46,437 bases of DNA from Anaerolineaceae bacterium UBA1415 (GCA_002305635.1 DBPR01000002.1:48636-95072), one strand, 5' to 3'. Shown: positions 8,530-17,060, counted from the stretch's first letter. Notes: generated by a model from the sequence alone, not told the origin. Translations and numbers: made by a program.

Positions 8530-9426
8530 TCAACTCTCACCTAAATACTCGTTATTTAAAAGCTCGATCATATGAATAACGGCAGAATTATCCTGATCGC
8601 CCTTTCCATTGGCGACCATGCCGTTGAACAATTGGGTATTGATTGCTGTGCCTGGCAGGCTCATCCCAAATTCCTTGACAGTATCCATGACGATATTCAG
8701 ATCCTTGGCCTGCAAACTGGATTTGAAGCCTGGAGCCCGGTTGCCAGCGAAGAGTCTTTGCGGTTTATTATCAAGCGTCCAGCATTGGGCAGCGCCGCTT
8801 TTGATCGCCTCGATCACGCGTTGGGAATCAGCGCCCGCTTTTTGCGCAAAGATCAGCAGCTCCGCTTCTGCGACCATCTGGGCCGCGACCATGATCTGAT
8901 TGGCAGCTTTGGCGATCTGCCCACAGCCAGGGCCACCAATGTAGGTGATCTTCGAGCCGATCGCTTCCAGCATCGGTCTCACGCGTTCCAAAGCATCTTC
9001 ATCCCCACCAACCATGATGGTCAGCGTGCCGTTGATCGCGCCGATCTCGCCGCCGCTTACTGGCGCGTCCAGGCAGCTGACACCCTTTTCACGCATGGTC
9101 TCATAGATCATTCGACTTGCGGCTGGTTTGATCGTTGAGTTGTCAACCAATATCATGCCTGAATGAGCGCCTTCAATGACCCCACCTTCACCCAGAACCA
9201 CCCTGATCACATCAGCAGAATCGGAAACGTTGACAAAAACGACATCCGATTTTCCTGCCAGCTCTGCAGGGCTATGCGCCAAAAAAGCGCCCTGAGAAAC
9301 TAATCGCTCAGCTTTCGAGAGAGTGCGATTGTAAACAGTCAGGTCGAAACCCGCTTTTAACAAATTCTCCGCCATTGGCGCGCCCATTGTGCCCAATCCG
9401 ATACAACCAACCCGCATTCCATTCAT
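8530..9426 (-). CDS. NAD(P)-dependent beta-hydroxyacid dehydrogenase (3-hydroxyisobutyrate / tartronate semialdehyde reductase family)
   Basis: 298 residues. The N-terminal dinucleotide-binding site reads GCIGLGTMGAPMAENLLKAG, the substrate loop DAPVSGGEIGAINGTLTIMVGG, and the catalytic-lysine helix GCGQIAKAANQIMVA. These identify the beta-hydroxyacid dehydrogenase family, which reduces semialdehydes such as tartronate semialdehyde or methylmalonate semialdehyde, or acts on 3-hydroxyisobutyrate. The exact substrate cannot be fixed. The start at 9426 has a strong AAGGAGG five bases upstream. It is the first gene of a two-gene minus-strand unit with the AmrS-like gene; no functional link between them is known. 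Confidence 0.9.
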   Translation of the reverse strand: MNGMRVGCIGLGTMGAPMAENLLKAGFDLTVYNRTLSKAERLVSQGAFLAHSPAELAGKSDVVFVNVSDSADVIRVVLGEGGVIEGAHSGMILVDNSTIKPAASRMIYETMREKGVSCLDAPVSGGEIGAINGTLTIMVGGDEDALERVRPMLEAIGSKITYIGGPGCGQIAKAANQIMVAAQMVAEAELLIFAQKAGADSQRVIEAIKSGAAQCWTLDNKPQRLFAGNRAPGFKSSLQAKDLNIVMDTVKEFGMSLPGTAINTQLFNGMVANGKGDQDNSAVIHMIELLNNEYLGES

Positions 9427-9501
9427 TTCAGCCTCCTTTTGATGTAATTATAGTACTTCTAACCAGCATATATTCAGTGTAAAGAAAAGCTACCATTTTT
9501 G

Positions 9502-9609
9502 TTAAATTCTCCCTGCTTTGATCGCGCGTAGCATCCAGTCCAACCGCTCACTCCCAAAAGACATTTCGGCAAAATTGCCTCCTGCTAACCCAATTTTAAC
9601 CTTATGCAA
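9502..9609 (-). other. Short open frame in the divergent spacer, doubtful
   Basis: Between the dehydrogenase gene and the acetyl-CoA synthetase gene, a 35-codon minus-strand frame (TTG start, TAA stop) gives a protein-like sequence ending LDWMLRAIKAGRI. The TTG has no good ribosome binding site. It may be a decayed gene end or chance. Confidence 0.15.
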
Positions 9610-9623
9610 ACACGTAATTGAGG

Positions 9624-9629
9624 TATACT
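9624..9629 (+). promoter_or_regulatory. Probable -10 box of the acetyl-CoA synthetase gene
   Basis: TATACT stands 41 bp before the GTG start, in the middle of a 244-bp divergent spacer. No strong -35 box is visible (TTATGC lies 16 bp upstream). Confidence 0.4.
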
Positions 9630-9670
9630 AAGCAGTTGGAACAAATTCAAACCATTATCGGAGGAAAAAA

Positions 9671-11779
9671 GTGGATCCAATCATCAATGCAGTTCTGAAA
9701 CCAAAGAGTATTGCCGTTATCGGTGCTTCAACCAACCCTGAGAAGATCGGCTATAAAGTTGTCGAAAATCTCAAAAATTGTGGCTACCAGAATCCGGTCT
9801 ACCCCATCAATCCTGGTGCTGAAGAAATTCTTGGTTACAAATGTTACCCTAACATTAAGGATGTTCCTTACGTTATCGACGCAGCCGTTATCACTGTGCC
9901 GGCAAAGTTCGTTCCAGAAGTCGTTCGCGATGCTGGAGAAAAAGGAGTCAAGGGCCTGAGCATTATTACCTCAGGTTTCAGTGAAGTTGGCGATGTTGCC
10001 CTTGAAAATGAAGTCGTGAGCATCGCTCATGAATACGGCATGCGCATTATTGGCCCGAACATCATCGGTGTGCTCTCCAACAGTGACAATATGAACGCCT
10101 CGTTCACCAATTTCCTCCCTCTGGATGGAAAAGCTGCGCTGGTTTCTCAAAGTGGCGCTCTCCTGATCGCCATGGACGCGGCCACCTACACCCGCCGTGT
10201 CGGTTTTGACAAGATGATCTCGATCGGTAACCAGGCTGACCTCGATTTTGCTGATTTGATCGCTTATCTCAATGAAGATGAGAACACAACCTGTATCACC
10301 CTCTACATCGAAGGCATCAAAAACGGCGCGCGCTTTATGGAAGAAGCCCGCAAATGCACCAAACCGATCATTGCCCTCAAGGCTGGCACCTCTGCTCATG
10401 GTGCCGCGGCTGCCGCTTCCCACACCGGCTCCCTGGCTGGTTCCGCCAAGGTTTACGAAGCCGCTTTCCAGCAGGCTGGCGTATCCCAGGCTGAAGATCT
10501 GAACGATATGTTCGATACCACCCTCGCCCTGGCCCTGCAGCCAACCATGAAGGGTGACAACCTCCTCATCGTTACCAACGGTGGCGGCGTTGGCGTGTTG
10601 GCCACTGACGCGGCTGAAAAATACGGCCTGCCGCTCAAATTCGCCCCTGAAGAAGTCCAGGCTGAACTGCGCAAGCACATGCCTTCCTTTGGTTCTGCCA
10701 AAAACCCGGTCGATATTACCGGTGGTGCGGGTCTGGAAGGTTATTACGAAGGCGTCAAATATGCCTATGCCCACCCCTGGGTTGATGGTCTGGCTGTGCT
10801 CTACTGCGAGACTTCCGTCACCAATCCTCAGGAAATTGCTGAAGCCATCTACAACTCGATCCAGGAATCCGGCGCGACCGGCAAACCCGTCGCAGTATCC
10901 TTCATCGGTGGTGAACGTTGTGAAGCGGCCATGAAATGGCTGATCGAGCACGATATCCCCACTTATAACGCTCCAGACCTGGCTGTCAAAGCCCTGGCCT
11001 CCTTACGCAAACAGAACGAAATGTTGGCAACTTCACACAATGCTCCCTACAAACCCACCGATGTCGACGGCGCCAAAGCCCGCGAGATCATTGCCGCTGC
11101 CCGTGCCAAAGGCCGTGATGCCCTGATAGAAGTTGAAGCCAAGCATGTATTTGCCGCCTACAATCTGCCCGTCACCCCGACCGAACTGGCAAAGACCGAA
11201 GAAGAAGCGATCCAACTCGCCAATCAGATCGGTTATCCAGTGGTTATGAAGATCGTCTCCCCTGACATCCTGCACAAATCCGATGCCGGCGCGGTCAAAG
11301 TCAACCTCAAGAGCGATGATGACGTTCGCAACGCCTGGAAAGTCATCATGGAAAACTCCCTCAAATACAAAGCCGACGCTGAGATCGATGGCATGGCTGT
11401 CCAGCAGATGGCTCCCTGGTCCACGGAAGTGATCGTTGGTTCTGTCAACGATTCCACCTTCGGCCCGACCCTGATGTTCGGTCTGGGCGGCATCTTTGTG
11501 GAAGTCATGAAAGACGTCACCTTCAAGGTTGCTCCAATTGACGAAAATACCGCGTTGAACATGCAGTCCGAGATCAAAGCCTCCAAGATACTCAAGGGTG
11601 CCCGTGGTGAGACCCCGCGCGACCAGAAAGCACTCGCGAACGTCCTGGCGCACTATTCCTACATGATCTACGATCTCAAGGACGAAATTGCTGAATCGGA
11701 CGCTAACCCCGTCATCGTTTACGAAGACGGCAAGGGTGTCGCAGTTGTTGACGCTCGTATCATCCTGACCAAAAAGTAA
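9671..11779 (+). CDS. Acetate--CoA ligase (ADP-forming), fused alpha and beta subunits
   Basis: Converts acyl-CoA, ADP and phosphate to the free acid, CoA and ATP, the substrate-level phosphorylation used by many archaea and fermentative Chloroflexota. The 702-residue protein has a CoA-binding domain (about 8-130, IAVIGASTNPEKIGYKV), succinyl-CoA-ligase-like domains with the phosphohistidine motif ASHTGSLAG (His251), and a C-terminal ATP-grasp domain from about 475 (YPVVMKIVSPDILHKSDAGAV). Thus alpha and beta parts are fused in one chain. The start is GTG at 9671, supported by CGGAGG about seven bases upstream. It is monocistronic, ending in a strong terminator. Acetate is the probable product; branched-chain or aromatic acyl-CoAs are possible substrates. 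Confidence 0.93.
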   Translation: MDPIINAVLKPKSIAVIGASTNPEKIGYKVVENLKNCGYQNPVYPINPGAEEILGYKCYPNIKDVPYVIDAAVITVPAKFVPEVVRDAGEKGVKGLSIITSGFSEVGDVALENEVVSIAHEYGMRIIGPNIIGVLSNSDNMNASFTNFLPLDGKAALVSQSGALLIAMDAATYTRRVGFDKMISIGNQADLDFADLIAYLNEDENTTCITLYIEGIKNGARFMEEARKCTKPIIALKAGTSAHGAAAAASHTGSLAGSAKVYEAAFQQAGVSQAEDLNDMFDTTLALALQPTMKGDNLLIVTNGGGVGVLATDAAEKYGLPLKFAPEEVQAELRKHMPSFGSAKNPVDITGGAGLEGYYEGVKYAYAHPWVDGLAVLYCETSVTNPQEIAEAIYNSIQESGATGKPVAVSFIGGERCEAAMKWLIEHDIPTYNAPDLAVKALASLRKQNEMLATSHNAPYKPTDVDGAKAREIIAAARAKGRDALIEVEAKHVFAAYNLPVTPTELAKTEEEAIQLANQIGYPVVMKIVSPDILHKSDAGAVKVNLKSDDDVRNAWKVIMENSLKYKADAEIDGMAVQQMAPWSTEVIVGSVNDSTFGPTLMFGLGGIFVEVMKDVTFKVAPIDENTALNMQSEIKASKILKGARGETPRDQKALANVLAHYSYMIYDLKDEIAESDANPVIVYEDGKGVAVVDARIILTKK

Positions 11780-11805
11780 GCTTAAACAGCGAAACACACA
11801 ATCAG

Positions 11806-11840
11806 GCCACTGTTGGTAAAATCAACAGTGGCTTTTTATT
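11806..11840 (+). terminator. Intrinsic terminator after the acetyl-CoA synthetase gene
   Basis: A perfect 10-bp stem (11806-11815 with 11823-11832), a GTAAAAT loop and a T-rich tail (TTTTTATTT). It separates the synthetase gene from the HAD phosphatase gene. Confidence 0.9.
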
Positions 11841-11865
11841 TATTAGTATGAAAGGAAAGCAAAAA

Positions 11866-12636
11866 ATGAAGAAAAACTTTTTGATCGATATGGATGGAGT
11901 CCTGGTGCATGGAGCCCGTGCGATACCGGGGGCTGATAAGTTTTTGCAAACACTCAAAGATCAAAAACGAAAATTTGCCATCCTGACCAACAATTCCAAA
12001 TATACCACCCGTGACCTGGCGCATCGGCTGAATGAAGCCGGCCTTGAAGTAGGTGAAACCGACATTTTTACCTCTGCTCTGGCAACCGCAAAATTCCTGC
12101 AAAGGCAAAACCCCAATGGCACCGCTTACGTCATCGGAGAGCTCGGCCTGACCGAGGCGATCCACAGCCACGGCTACATTCAAACTGAACTCAATCCAGA
12201 CTTTGTTGTTTTGGGTGAAACTGGCACTTATAGCCTCGATCAGATCACAATCGCGATCCGATTGATCGAAAAGGGCGCCCGTTTCATCGCCACAAATCCC
12301 GATCCGTCAGGGCCCAGCGAAAGTGGAACAGTGCCTGCGACAGGCGCGATGGCAGCGCTCATCGAAAAAGCAACCGGCAAACATGCCTTTTTTGTTGGCA
12401 AACCCAACCCGCTCATGATGCGCACCGCCCTGAATCATTTTGACATGCATTCAGAAAATACCTACATGGTGGGTGATCGAATGGATACGGATGTTCTTTC
12501 CGGTATTTCTGCCGGGATGGATACGATCCTCGTCCTGACCGGTTCTACCAACGAGAAAGATATTGACCGCTACCCCTATCGCCCGATGCACATTCGTAAA
12601 TCGGTTGCCCATATTGACCTGAACGAGTTTAAGTAG
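11866..12636 (+). CDS. HAD-IIA family sugar-phosphate/nucleotide phosphatase, NagD-like
   Basis: 256-residue HAD hydrolase of subfamily IIA. Motif I is DMDGV with the nucleophile Asp8 and acid Asp10, motif II LTNNS, motif III the Lys in FVGKPNP, and motif IV GDRMDTD. The large C2 cap between motifs II and III is typical of NagD/AraL/phosphoglycolate-phosphatase-like enzymes. The substrate is unknown, probably a small phosphorylated metabolite in the cytoplasm. An ATG at 11848 is in frame, but the one at 11866 is preferred because AAAGGA lies at the right distance. The L,D-transpeptidase gene follows eight bases after the stop. Confidence 0.88.
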   Translation: MKKNFLIDMDGVLVHGARAIPGADKFLQTLKDQKRKFAILTNNSKYTTRDLAHRLNEAGLEVGETDIFTSALATAKFLQRQNPNGTAYVIGELGLTEAIHSHGYIQTELNPDFVVLGETGTYSLDQITIAIRLIEKGARFIATNPDPSGPSESGTVPATGAMAALIEKATGKHAFFVGKPNPLMMRTALNHFDMHSENTYMVGDRMDTDVLSGISAGMDTILVLTGSTNEKDIDRYPYRPMHIRKSVAHIDLNEFK

Positions 12637-12644
12637 ATATCGCT

Positions 12645-13652
12645 ATGAAATTCAGCCGTCGTGACTTTTTAAAATTCTCTCTTCTTGGTCTGGGCTTGAG
12701 TGCTTTTAGCCCCTTCCAGGAGGAAGACAAAGTCAATTCCACCCATCCTCGTTTGATGTTGGTTGGCAACAAACAAGGCGTCAGCATCTACAAAGAACCA
12801 GACGAACGAAGCGCCATCCTTTATCAACGCCAGTACAATGAGATCATTAACGTCTACGAAGAAGTGATCGGGCCCAATGGCCCGGCCTGGAACCCGATCT
12901 GGTATCGTTGTTGGGGCGGCTATGTCTTCAGCGGCTACCTGCATGAAGTTCGCTACGAATACAATCCGCTTTCAAAACCGAGCCGCACTACCGGCCAGCT
13001 GGCAGAACTGACCGTTCCCTATTCCCGCTCAATGTACTATCAATCCACATCGGGTTGGGAGCCACTTTGGATGTATATTTTCGGCAGCACGCACTGGGTC
13101 ACCGATGTTATAGAAGGCCCGGATGGACGGCCCTGGTATCAGGTTGAAGACCAGCTCGGACGCACCAAAACGGCCATTCCTTATGAACATCTGCGTTTCA
13201 TTGATGACGCTGAGTTCGACCCGATCAGTCCGGATGTGCCCCCTGAAGCCAAATACATCGATGTTTCCATCCCGCACCAACGCATGCGCGCCTATGAAGG
13301 CGAGGAGATCGTTTTCGAGACCAAAGTCTCAACCGGCTTCCCCACCGGTTCAGGAAAATATGCCATCAAAACCAAAATGCCCTCCAAGCACATGGGCGAC
13401 GCAGTCCTCACCAGCGATATCCGACAACGGATCTGGATGGGTGTACCCTGGACCTGCTTCTTTGAACTGAATATCGGTTTGGCCACGCACGGCACCTTCT
13501 GGCACAGCAATTTCGGCACGCCCATGAGCGCGGGTTGCATCAATATGCGCAATAGTGATGCCAAATGGGTCTTCCGCTGGACTTATCCGGTCACGCCGCC
13601 GGAAAACTGGGCGACGCACGGCTGGGGCACAATTATCAACGTGCACACTTAG
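12645..13652 (+). CDS. Tat-exported L,D-transpeptidase (YkuD domain) with SH3-like N-terminal region
   Basis: Predicted to form or modify peptidoglycan cross-links outside the membrane. The 335-residue protein starts with a twin-arginine signal (SRRDFLK at 4-10, then a hydrophobic stretch to about 25). Residues 35-190 look like tandem SH3-like wall-binding modules (SIYKEPDERSAILYQ, SGYLHEV). The YkuD catalytic domain starts at about 205 (KYIDVSIPHQRMRAYEGEE) and contains His282 and the catalytic Cys298 in MSAGCINM. Tat export implies folding in the cytoplasm, unusual for this family but seen in Chloroflexota (general knowledge). The gene ends in a 3-bp overlap with the convergent hemW gene. 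Confidence 0.9.
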   Translation: MKFSRRDFLKFSLLGLGLSAFSPFQEEDKVNSTHPRLMLVGNKQGVSIYKEPDERSAILYQRQYNEIINVYEEVIGPNGPAWNPIWYRCWGGYVFSGYLHEVRYEYNPLSKPSRTTGQLAELTVPYSRSMYYQSTSGWEPLWMYIFGSTHWVTDVIEGPDGRPWYQVEDQLGRTKTAIPYEHLRFIDDAEFDPISPDVPPEAKYIDVSIPHQRMRAYEGEEIVFETKVSTGFPTGSGKYAIKTKMPSKHMGDAVLTSDIRQRIWMGVPWTCFFELNIGLATHGTFWHSNFGTPMSAGCINMRNSDAKWVFRWTYPVTPPENWATHGWGTIINVHT

Positions 13653-14806
13653 TCGACGAATTCCTGAAAAACCTGATTTCCAAGCATGATCCCTTGCCTG
13701 GTCAGGCGCAGGTGTGGCCCGTCCTCAAATGGCGCCCATTCCACGAACTGAGCGCCCAGTAATTTTTTAATTTCGGTCGGAAAGGCCTCTTGAATCGCAA
13801 ACCCGAATCTGTTTCTAAAGACGGCATCGGAAACCCCTTCTCGGGTCAAACGCAGCCCCAGCATCATTTGCTCCTGCATGGCGTCTCTTCTGGAGATGGG
13901 GATTTGTTCCATGACGTAAGGAGATCCTGCCTGATCCTCACGATCAACACACCCGATGTAATCCTGTAAATTATCATAATTATGATAACGCCTCTCACCC
14001 AGGCGGCCATGCGCCCCAGCGCCAAGCCCCAGATAATCCAGATTGTGCCAGTAGACCTTGTTATGCCGGGATTCAAGGTCTACATTTCGAGCCCAGTTGG
14101 ATATCTCATAATGCTGGTATCCCCGCGTTGGCAAATGATCGATCGCCAATTCAAACATATCCGCTACAAGGTCTTCATCAGGCAGAACGAGTTCACCAGC
14201 GGCAAGCATTCTGGCAAATTCCGTGTTTTCTTCGAGGATCAGGGAATAGAGCGAAAGGTGCTCAACGCCCAGATCGCAGGCTCTTTTCAGATTTTCCTGC
14301 CATCTTTCCAGCGACTGCCCGGGCAGGCCAAAAATAAGATCAAGACTCAGGTTCTCAAAACCGGCCTGGCGTGAAAAATCGATCGCTTCCTGAGCCTGCT
14401 CAGCATTGTGAATGCGTCCTAATACCTTTAGATCTTCGTTGTCAAAGGATTGAATCCCCAGACTCAGACGGTTGACCCCAGCCTGCCGAAGCGCTTGCAG
14501 AAAGGGTAAGCTGAGCGTACCAGGGTTTCCCTCGAGCGTGATCTCCGCATCCTCATTCAGAATAAAATGTCCTTTTAATGCAGTAATTATTGAGGCAATT
14601 GTCTTTGCCGGCAATACCGATGGGGTACCACCGCCAAAGTAAACCGTATCAATTGGATCAGTGATCCGCCCCCGGTACGCTTCAATCTCATCAAGCAAAG
14701 TTTCAACGTATTTCCCAATCAAATCACCTTGACCGGCATACGTGATAAAATCACAGTAGTAACAACGTTTAATACAGAACGGAATATGAATGTAGACGGC
14801 TGACAT
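13649..14806 (-). CDS. hemW: Radical SAM heme chaperone HemW-like protein
   Basis: 385 residues of the HemW / coproporphyrinogen-dehydrogenase-like family. The N terminus AVYIHIPFCIKRCYYCDF carries the CxxxCxxC cluster motif followed by the fourth HemW-type cysteine position pattern, then the GGGTPS SAM-binding motif and the C-terminal HemW domain. Known HemW proteins carry heme rather than oxidise coproporphyrinogen; which applies here is not decided by sequence. The frame stays open to 15205, but the extra part is antisense to the LysM gene, and the family start MSAVYIHIPF fits ATG 14806. There is no Shine-Dalgarno sequence; TAAAAT ends seven bases before the ATG, suggesting a leaderless message. 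Confidence 0.88.
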   Translation of the reverse strand: MSAVYIHIPFCIKRCYYCDFITYAGQGDLIGKYVETLLDEIEAYRGRITDPIDTVYFGGGTPSVLPAKTIASIITALKGHFILNEDAEITLEGNPGTLSLPFLQALRQAGVNRLSLGIQSFDNEDLKVLGRIHNAEQAQEAIDFSRQAGFENLSLDLIFGLPGQSLERWQENLKRACDLGVEHLSLYSLILEENTEFARMLAAGELVLPDEDLVADMFELAIDHLPTRGYQHYEISNWARNVDLESRHNKVYWHNLDYLGLGAGAHGRLGERRYHNYDNLQDYIGCVDREDQAGSPYVMEQIPISRRDAMQEQMMLGLRLTREGVSDAVFRNRFGFAIQEAFPTEIKKLLGAQFVEWAPFEDGPHLRLTRQGIMLGNQVFQEFVD

Positions 14807-14861
14807 TGCAATAATTTTACCAAAGCAATCATCAGTATATTGTCTTATAAAGAGCTTGAAT
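14807..14861. promoter_or_regulatory. Compact divergent promoter between hemW and the LysM gene
   Basis: Only 55 bp separate the two starts. On the minus strand TAAAAT (plus 14814-14819) lies seven bases before the hemW ATG. On the plus strand TATAAA (14846-14851) lies ten bases before the LysM ATG. Both messages would have almost no 5' leader, and neither start has a clear ribosome binding site. Confidence 0.45.
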
Positions 14862-16028
14862 ATGAGAAAACCAAAAATCGAAACTACGCCAACAAAAACC
14901 AAAATTTGTCCGGTTTGTGGCACAAAGCTTTCCGAAAATTCAAAACGCTGCCTGGTGTGCGGCACCGATCTGGCTGGCGAACCCAGCCCCAAAGAGAAAA
15001 AGGCGAGCAAGATCGACTCCCAGCGAATCCCGGAAGTCCGGCTAAACCTCGTGGCACTGATCGCGATCATTGTCGCTTTTCTGGTCCTTATCGCAGTTCT
15101 GGTCTTTTTCATCGTCACCCGCGGCAAGAGCACTGGCGACGAAACGCAGGAAGCTCTCGAAACGATCACCGCAACCCCAACCCTGACCAACACCCCTGCC
15201 AACACTGCAACGATGACGCCCTTGCCAACCTGGACGCCGCTACCACCGCTTGACTATGTTGTCAAAGCTGGTGAAACCTGTCTTGACCTGGGTTTGAAAT
15301 TTAATGTATCCGTCCAGAGTATCATCGATGCCAACAACCTCTTGCAGGAGTGCGTCATCGCCGAAGGAATGGCGCTCAAAATTCCGCAGCCAACTCCAAC
15401 CGCTTCGCCGGTTCCCACGGCCACACCGGAAGCCGTGGCATCCGACCTGGAGCTTTGCACCCACACCGATACGATCATTGTCGATGCCAACATGACCCTG
15501 AGCGGCATCGCAGCCAACTATAATGTTTCGATGATGGACATCAAAATCTACAATAATCTGAGCAGTGATATCGTCCGTCAGGGAGACAAACTCGTCATTC
15601 CCCTGTGCGATCGCCTTCCTACGGCTGGTCCGACATTAACGCCTACCCCTCTGCCTCCTTATCCGGCGCCAAATCTGCTTTTGCCCCGTTCCGGGGAAGC
15701 CTTTTCGGCGACAAATGAGGCCGTAACGCTGCAGTGGGCGTCCGTCGCCTCGCTCTTCCCGAACGAAGTTTACCGTGTTGTCATTCAGGACCTTACCTCA
15801 TCCGAGGAACGGATCCTGACCCAATACGTCACGGACACAAAATTCATCCTGCCGTCCAGCTTCCGCCCAACCGACAACACCCCTCATGTCATTCAGTGGA
15901 GCGTTTCGGTCGCCAGACAGATCAATCAGGATCCAAATAATCCAATTTACGAAGAAGCCGGTGCGGTCAGCGCTTTCAGGGTCTTCACCTGGATCGGGAG
16001 CGGAGTCTCGACCACGCCAAATCCTTAA
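14862..16028 (+). CDS. Membrane protein: zinc ribbon, TM helix, two LysM domains, C-terminal Ig-like domain
   Basis: 388 residues with an unusual order of modules. Residues 16-33 form a zinc ribbon (CPVCG...CLVCG). Residues 61-86 are one strong TM helix. A Thr/Pro-rich linker leads to LysM 1 (about 131-175) and LysM 2 (about 200-248), followed by a second proline-rich linker and a beta-rich domain (about 270-385, TLQWASV, HVIQWSV) resembling Ig/fibronectin-like modules. The ribbon would be cytoplasmic and the LysM part outside, binding peptidoglycan. Each LysM domain carries a cysteine pair (C140/C164, C199/C249) that could form disulfides. The ATG at 14862 is taken over the TTG at 14856. Exact function is unknown; anchoring or wall sensing is an inference. 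Confidence 0.8.
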   Translation: MRKPKIETTPTKTKICPVCGTKLSENSKRCLVCGTDLAGEPSPKEKKASKIDSQRIPEVRLNLVALIAIIVAFLVLIAVLVFFIVTRGKSTGDETQEALETITATPTLTNTPANTATMTPLPTWTPLPPLDYVVKAGETCLDLGLKFNVSVQSIIDANNLLQECVIAEGMALKIPQPTPTASPVPTATPEAVASDLELCTHTDTIIVDANMTLSGIAANYNVSMMDIKIYNNLSSDIVRQGDKLVIPLCDRLPTAGPTLTPTPLPPYPAPNLLLPRSGEAFSATNEAVTLQWASVASLFPNEVYRVVIQDLTSSEERILTQYVTDTKFILPSSFRPTDNTPHVIQWSVSVARQINQDPNNPIYEEAGAVSAFRVFTWIGSGVSTTPNP

Positions 16029-16050
16029 TGTATTCACAAATTAAAATCAA

Positions 16051-16084
16051 AAGCACCCCTGTTTTTTCTAAGGGGTGCTTTTTT
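16051..16084. terminator. Bidirectional intrinsic terminator
   Basis: A perfect 10-bp stem (16051-16060 with 16071-16080), a T-rich 10-base loop and T-runs on both strands. It ends the LysM gene and can serve the convergent membrane-protein gene. Confidence 0.9.
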
Positions 16085-16173
16085 ACATCAGTTTTTTTAT
16101 TTGTCCTGGTTGTCATTCCAGGCTCATCGTCGCCTTTTCTCTCCGAATTGACAGATGAAAAATGCAAATAAAA

Positions 16174-16908
16174 TTAATTTTTCCTACTGTTATGCTCGAT
16201 CTCCATCAGGATTGGAAGAAACCGGTTAAAGGCTTTGATCGGCAGATATTGAACAAGAGCAGTCGTCAGAACAAAAAAGATAGTTGCTATGATCGTAATA
16301 AGAATAACCAGCGGCTGGCTAAGTTTACTTGCTAAGAGGTTATTAACTATTCTATAAAAAGATGGTATGGAAAACAGTTCCAGGCCAAGTGTTATACAAA
16401 TTGCCAGCCACATGCCTTTGTCCAACCATCGTGTAAGTTTTAGCACCTCACTGGGCTTATAAAATTCAGCATCTTCCACATCAACTGTTGGGTCATCGTT
16501 GATTGTTTCCACTCCATCTACCTGGGCTGTTTCTTCAAGCTCAATCGATTCTAAACTCTCGTCGTTGCCAGCCTTCGCAGATTGGTAGTTCAGATCGGTT
16601 TCTACCACCAATTTCAAGGCGGTAGCGATCCCATGCATGATACACCACATGATAATTGAGGTAACAACGATGGCTAAGGCATCTAAGAATTGTTTCAATA
16701 TCATTACAACAAAATCAAAATTCATGCTCGGAAGAGTATGAATGTATAACAAAAAACCCGATTGGATTATATTGTCATAAAAATGTACAACAAATCTTAA
16801 AATCCCTAGCATTAAAGTGAACCAGGCAAATAACTTCAATAAAAATGCGGAATTGAGCAGTTTACGATGTTTAGGTGATAGTAAATCATTTTCATTATTT
16901 TTATCCAT
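16174..16908 (-). CDS. Uncharacterised four-TM membrane protein with acidic central loop
   Basis: Not recognised. 244 residues with hydrophobic segments at about 22-44, 66-98 (perhaps two helices or one long one), 165-183 and 199-220. Between them, residues 105-150 form a very acidic, Asp/Glu-rich loop (ESLESIELEE, NDDPTVDVEDAE) expected to be disordered. The ATG at 16908 is chosen because AAGGAAGG stands five bases upstream; an in-frame GTG at 16914 overlaps that site. The gene and its surroundings are clearly richer in A and T than the neighbours, which may mean recent acquisition. It stands alone between terminators. Confidence 0.75.
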   Translation of the reverse strand: MDKNNENDLLSPKHRKLLNSAFLLKLFAWFTLMLGILRFVVHFYDNIIQSGFLLYIHTLPSMNFDFVVMILKQFLDALAIVVTSIIMWCIMHGIATALKLVVETDLNYQSAKAGNDESLESIELEETAQVDGVETINDDPTVDVEDAEFYKPSEVLKLTRWLDKGMWLAICITLGLELFSIPSFYRIVNNLLASKLSQPLVILITIIATIFFVLTTALVQYLPIKAFNRFLPILMEIEHNSRKN

Positions 16909-17060
16909 ATACACCTTCCTTAAAAAAGAGATTATTTTTATTTTAGCGCAAGAGAGTGAAAAATCATTAAATAAGCTCTATATTCGACTTTCTTTCGTGG
17001 ACAGAAGACAACACGCACAATACTATTTAATTTCTATCTAATTCCCGCGCAAAGACCAAC

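Noticed and set aside
14807..15205. N-terminal extension of HemW
   Set aside because: The extra part is antisense to the LysM gene and has no family similarity; the normal HemW start is at 14806.
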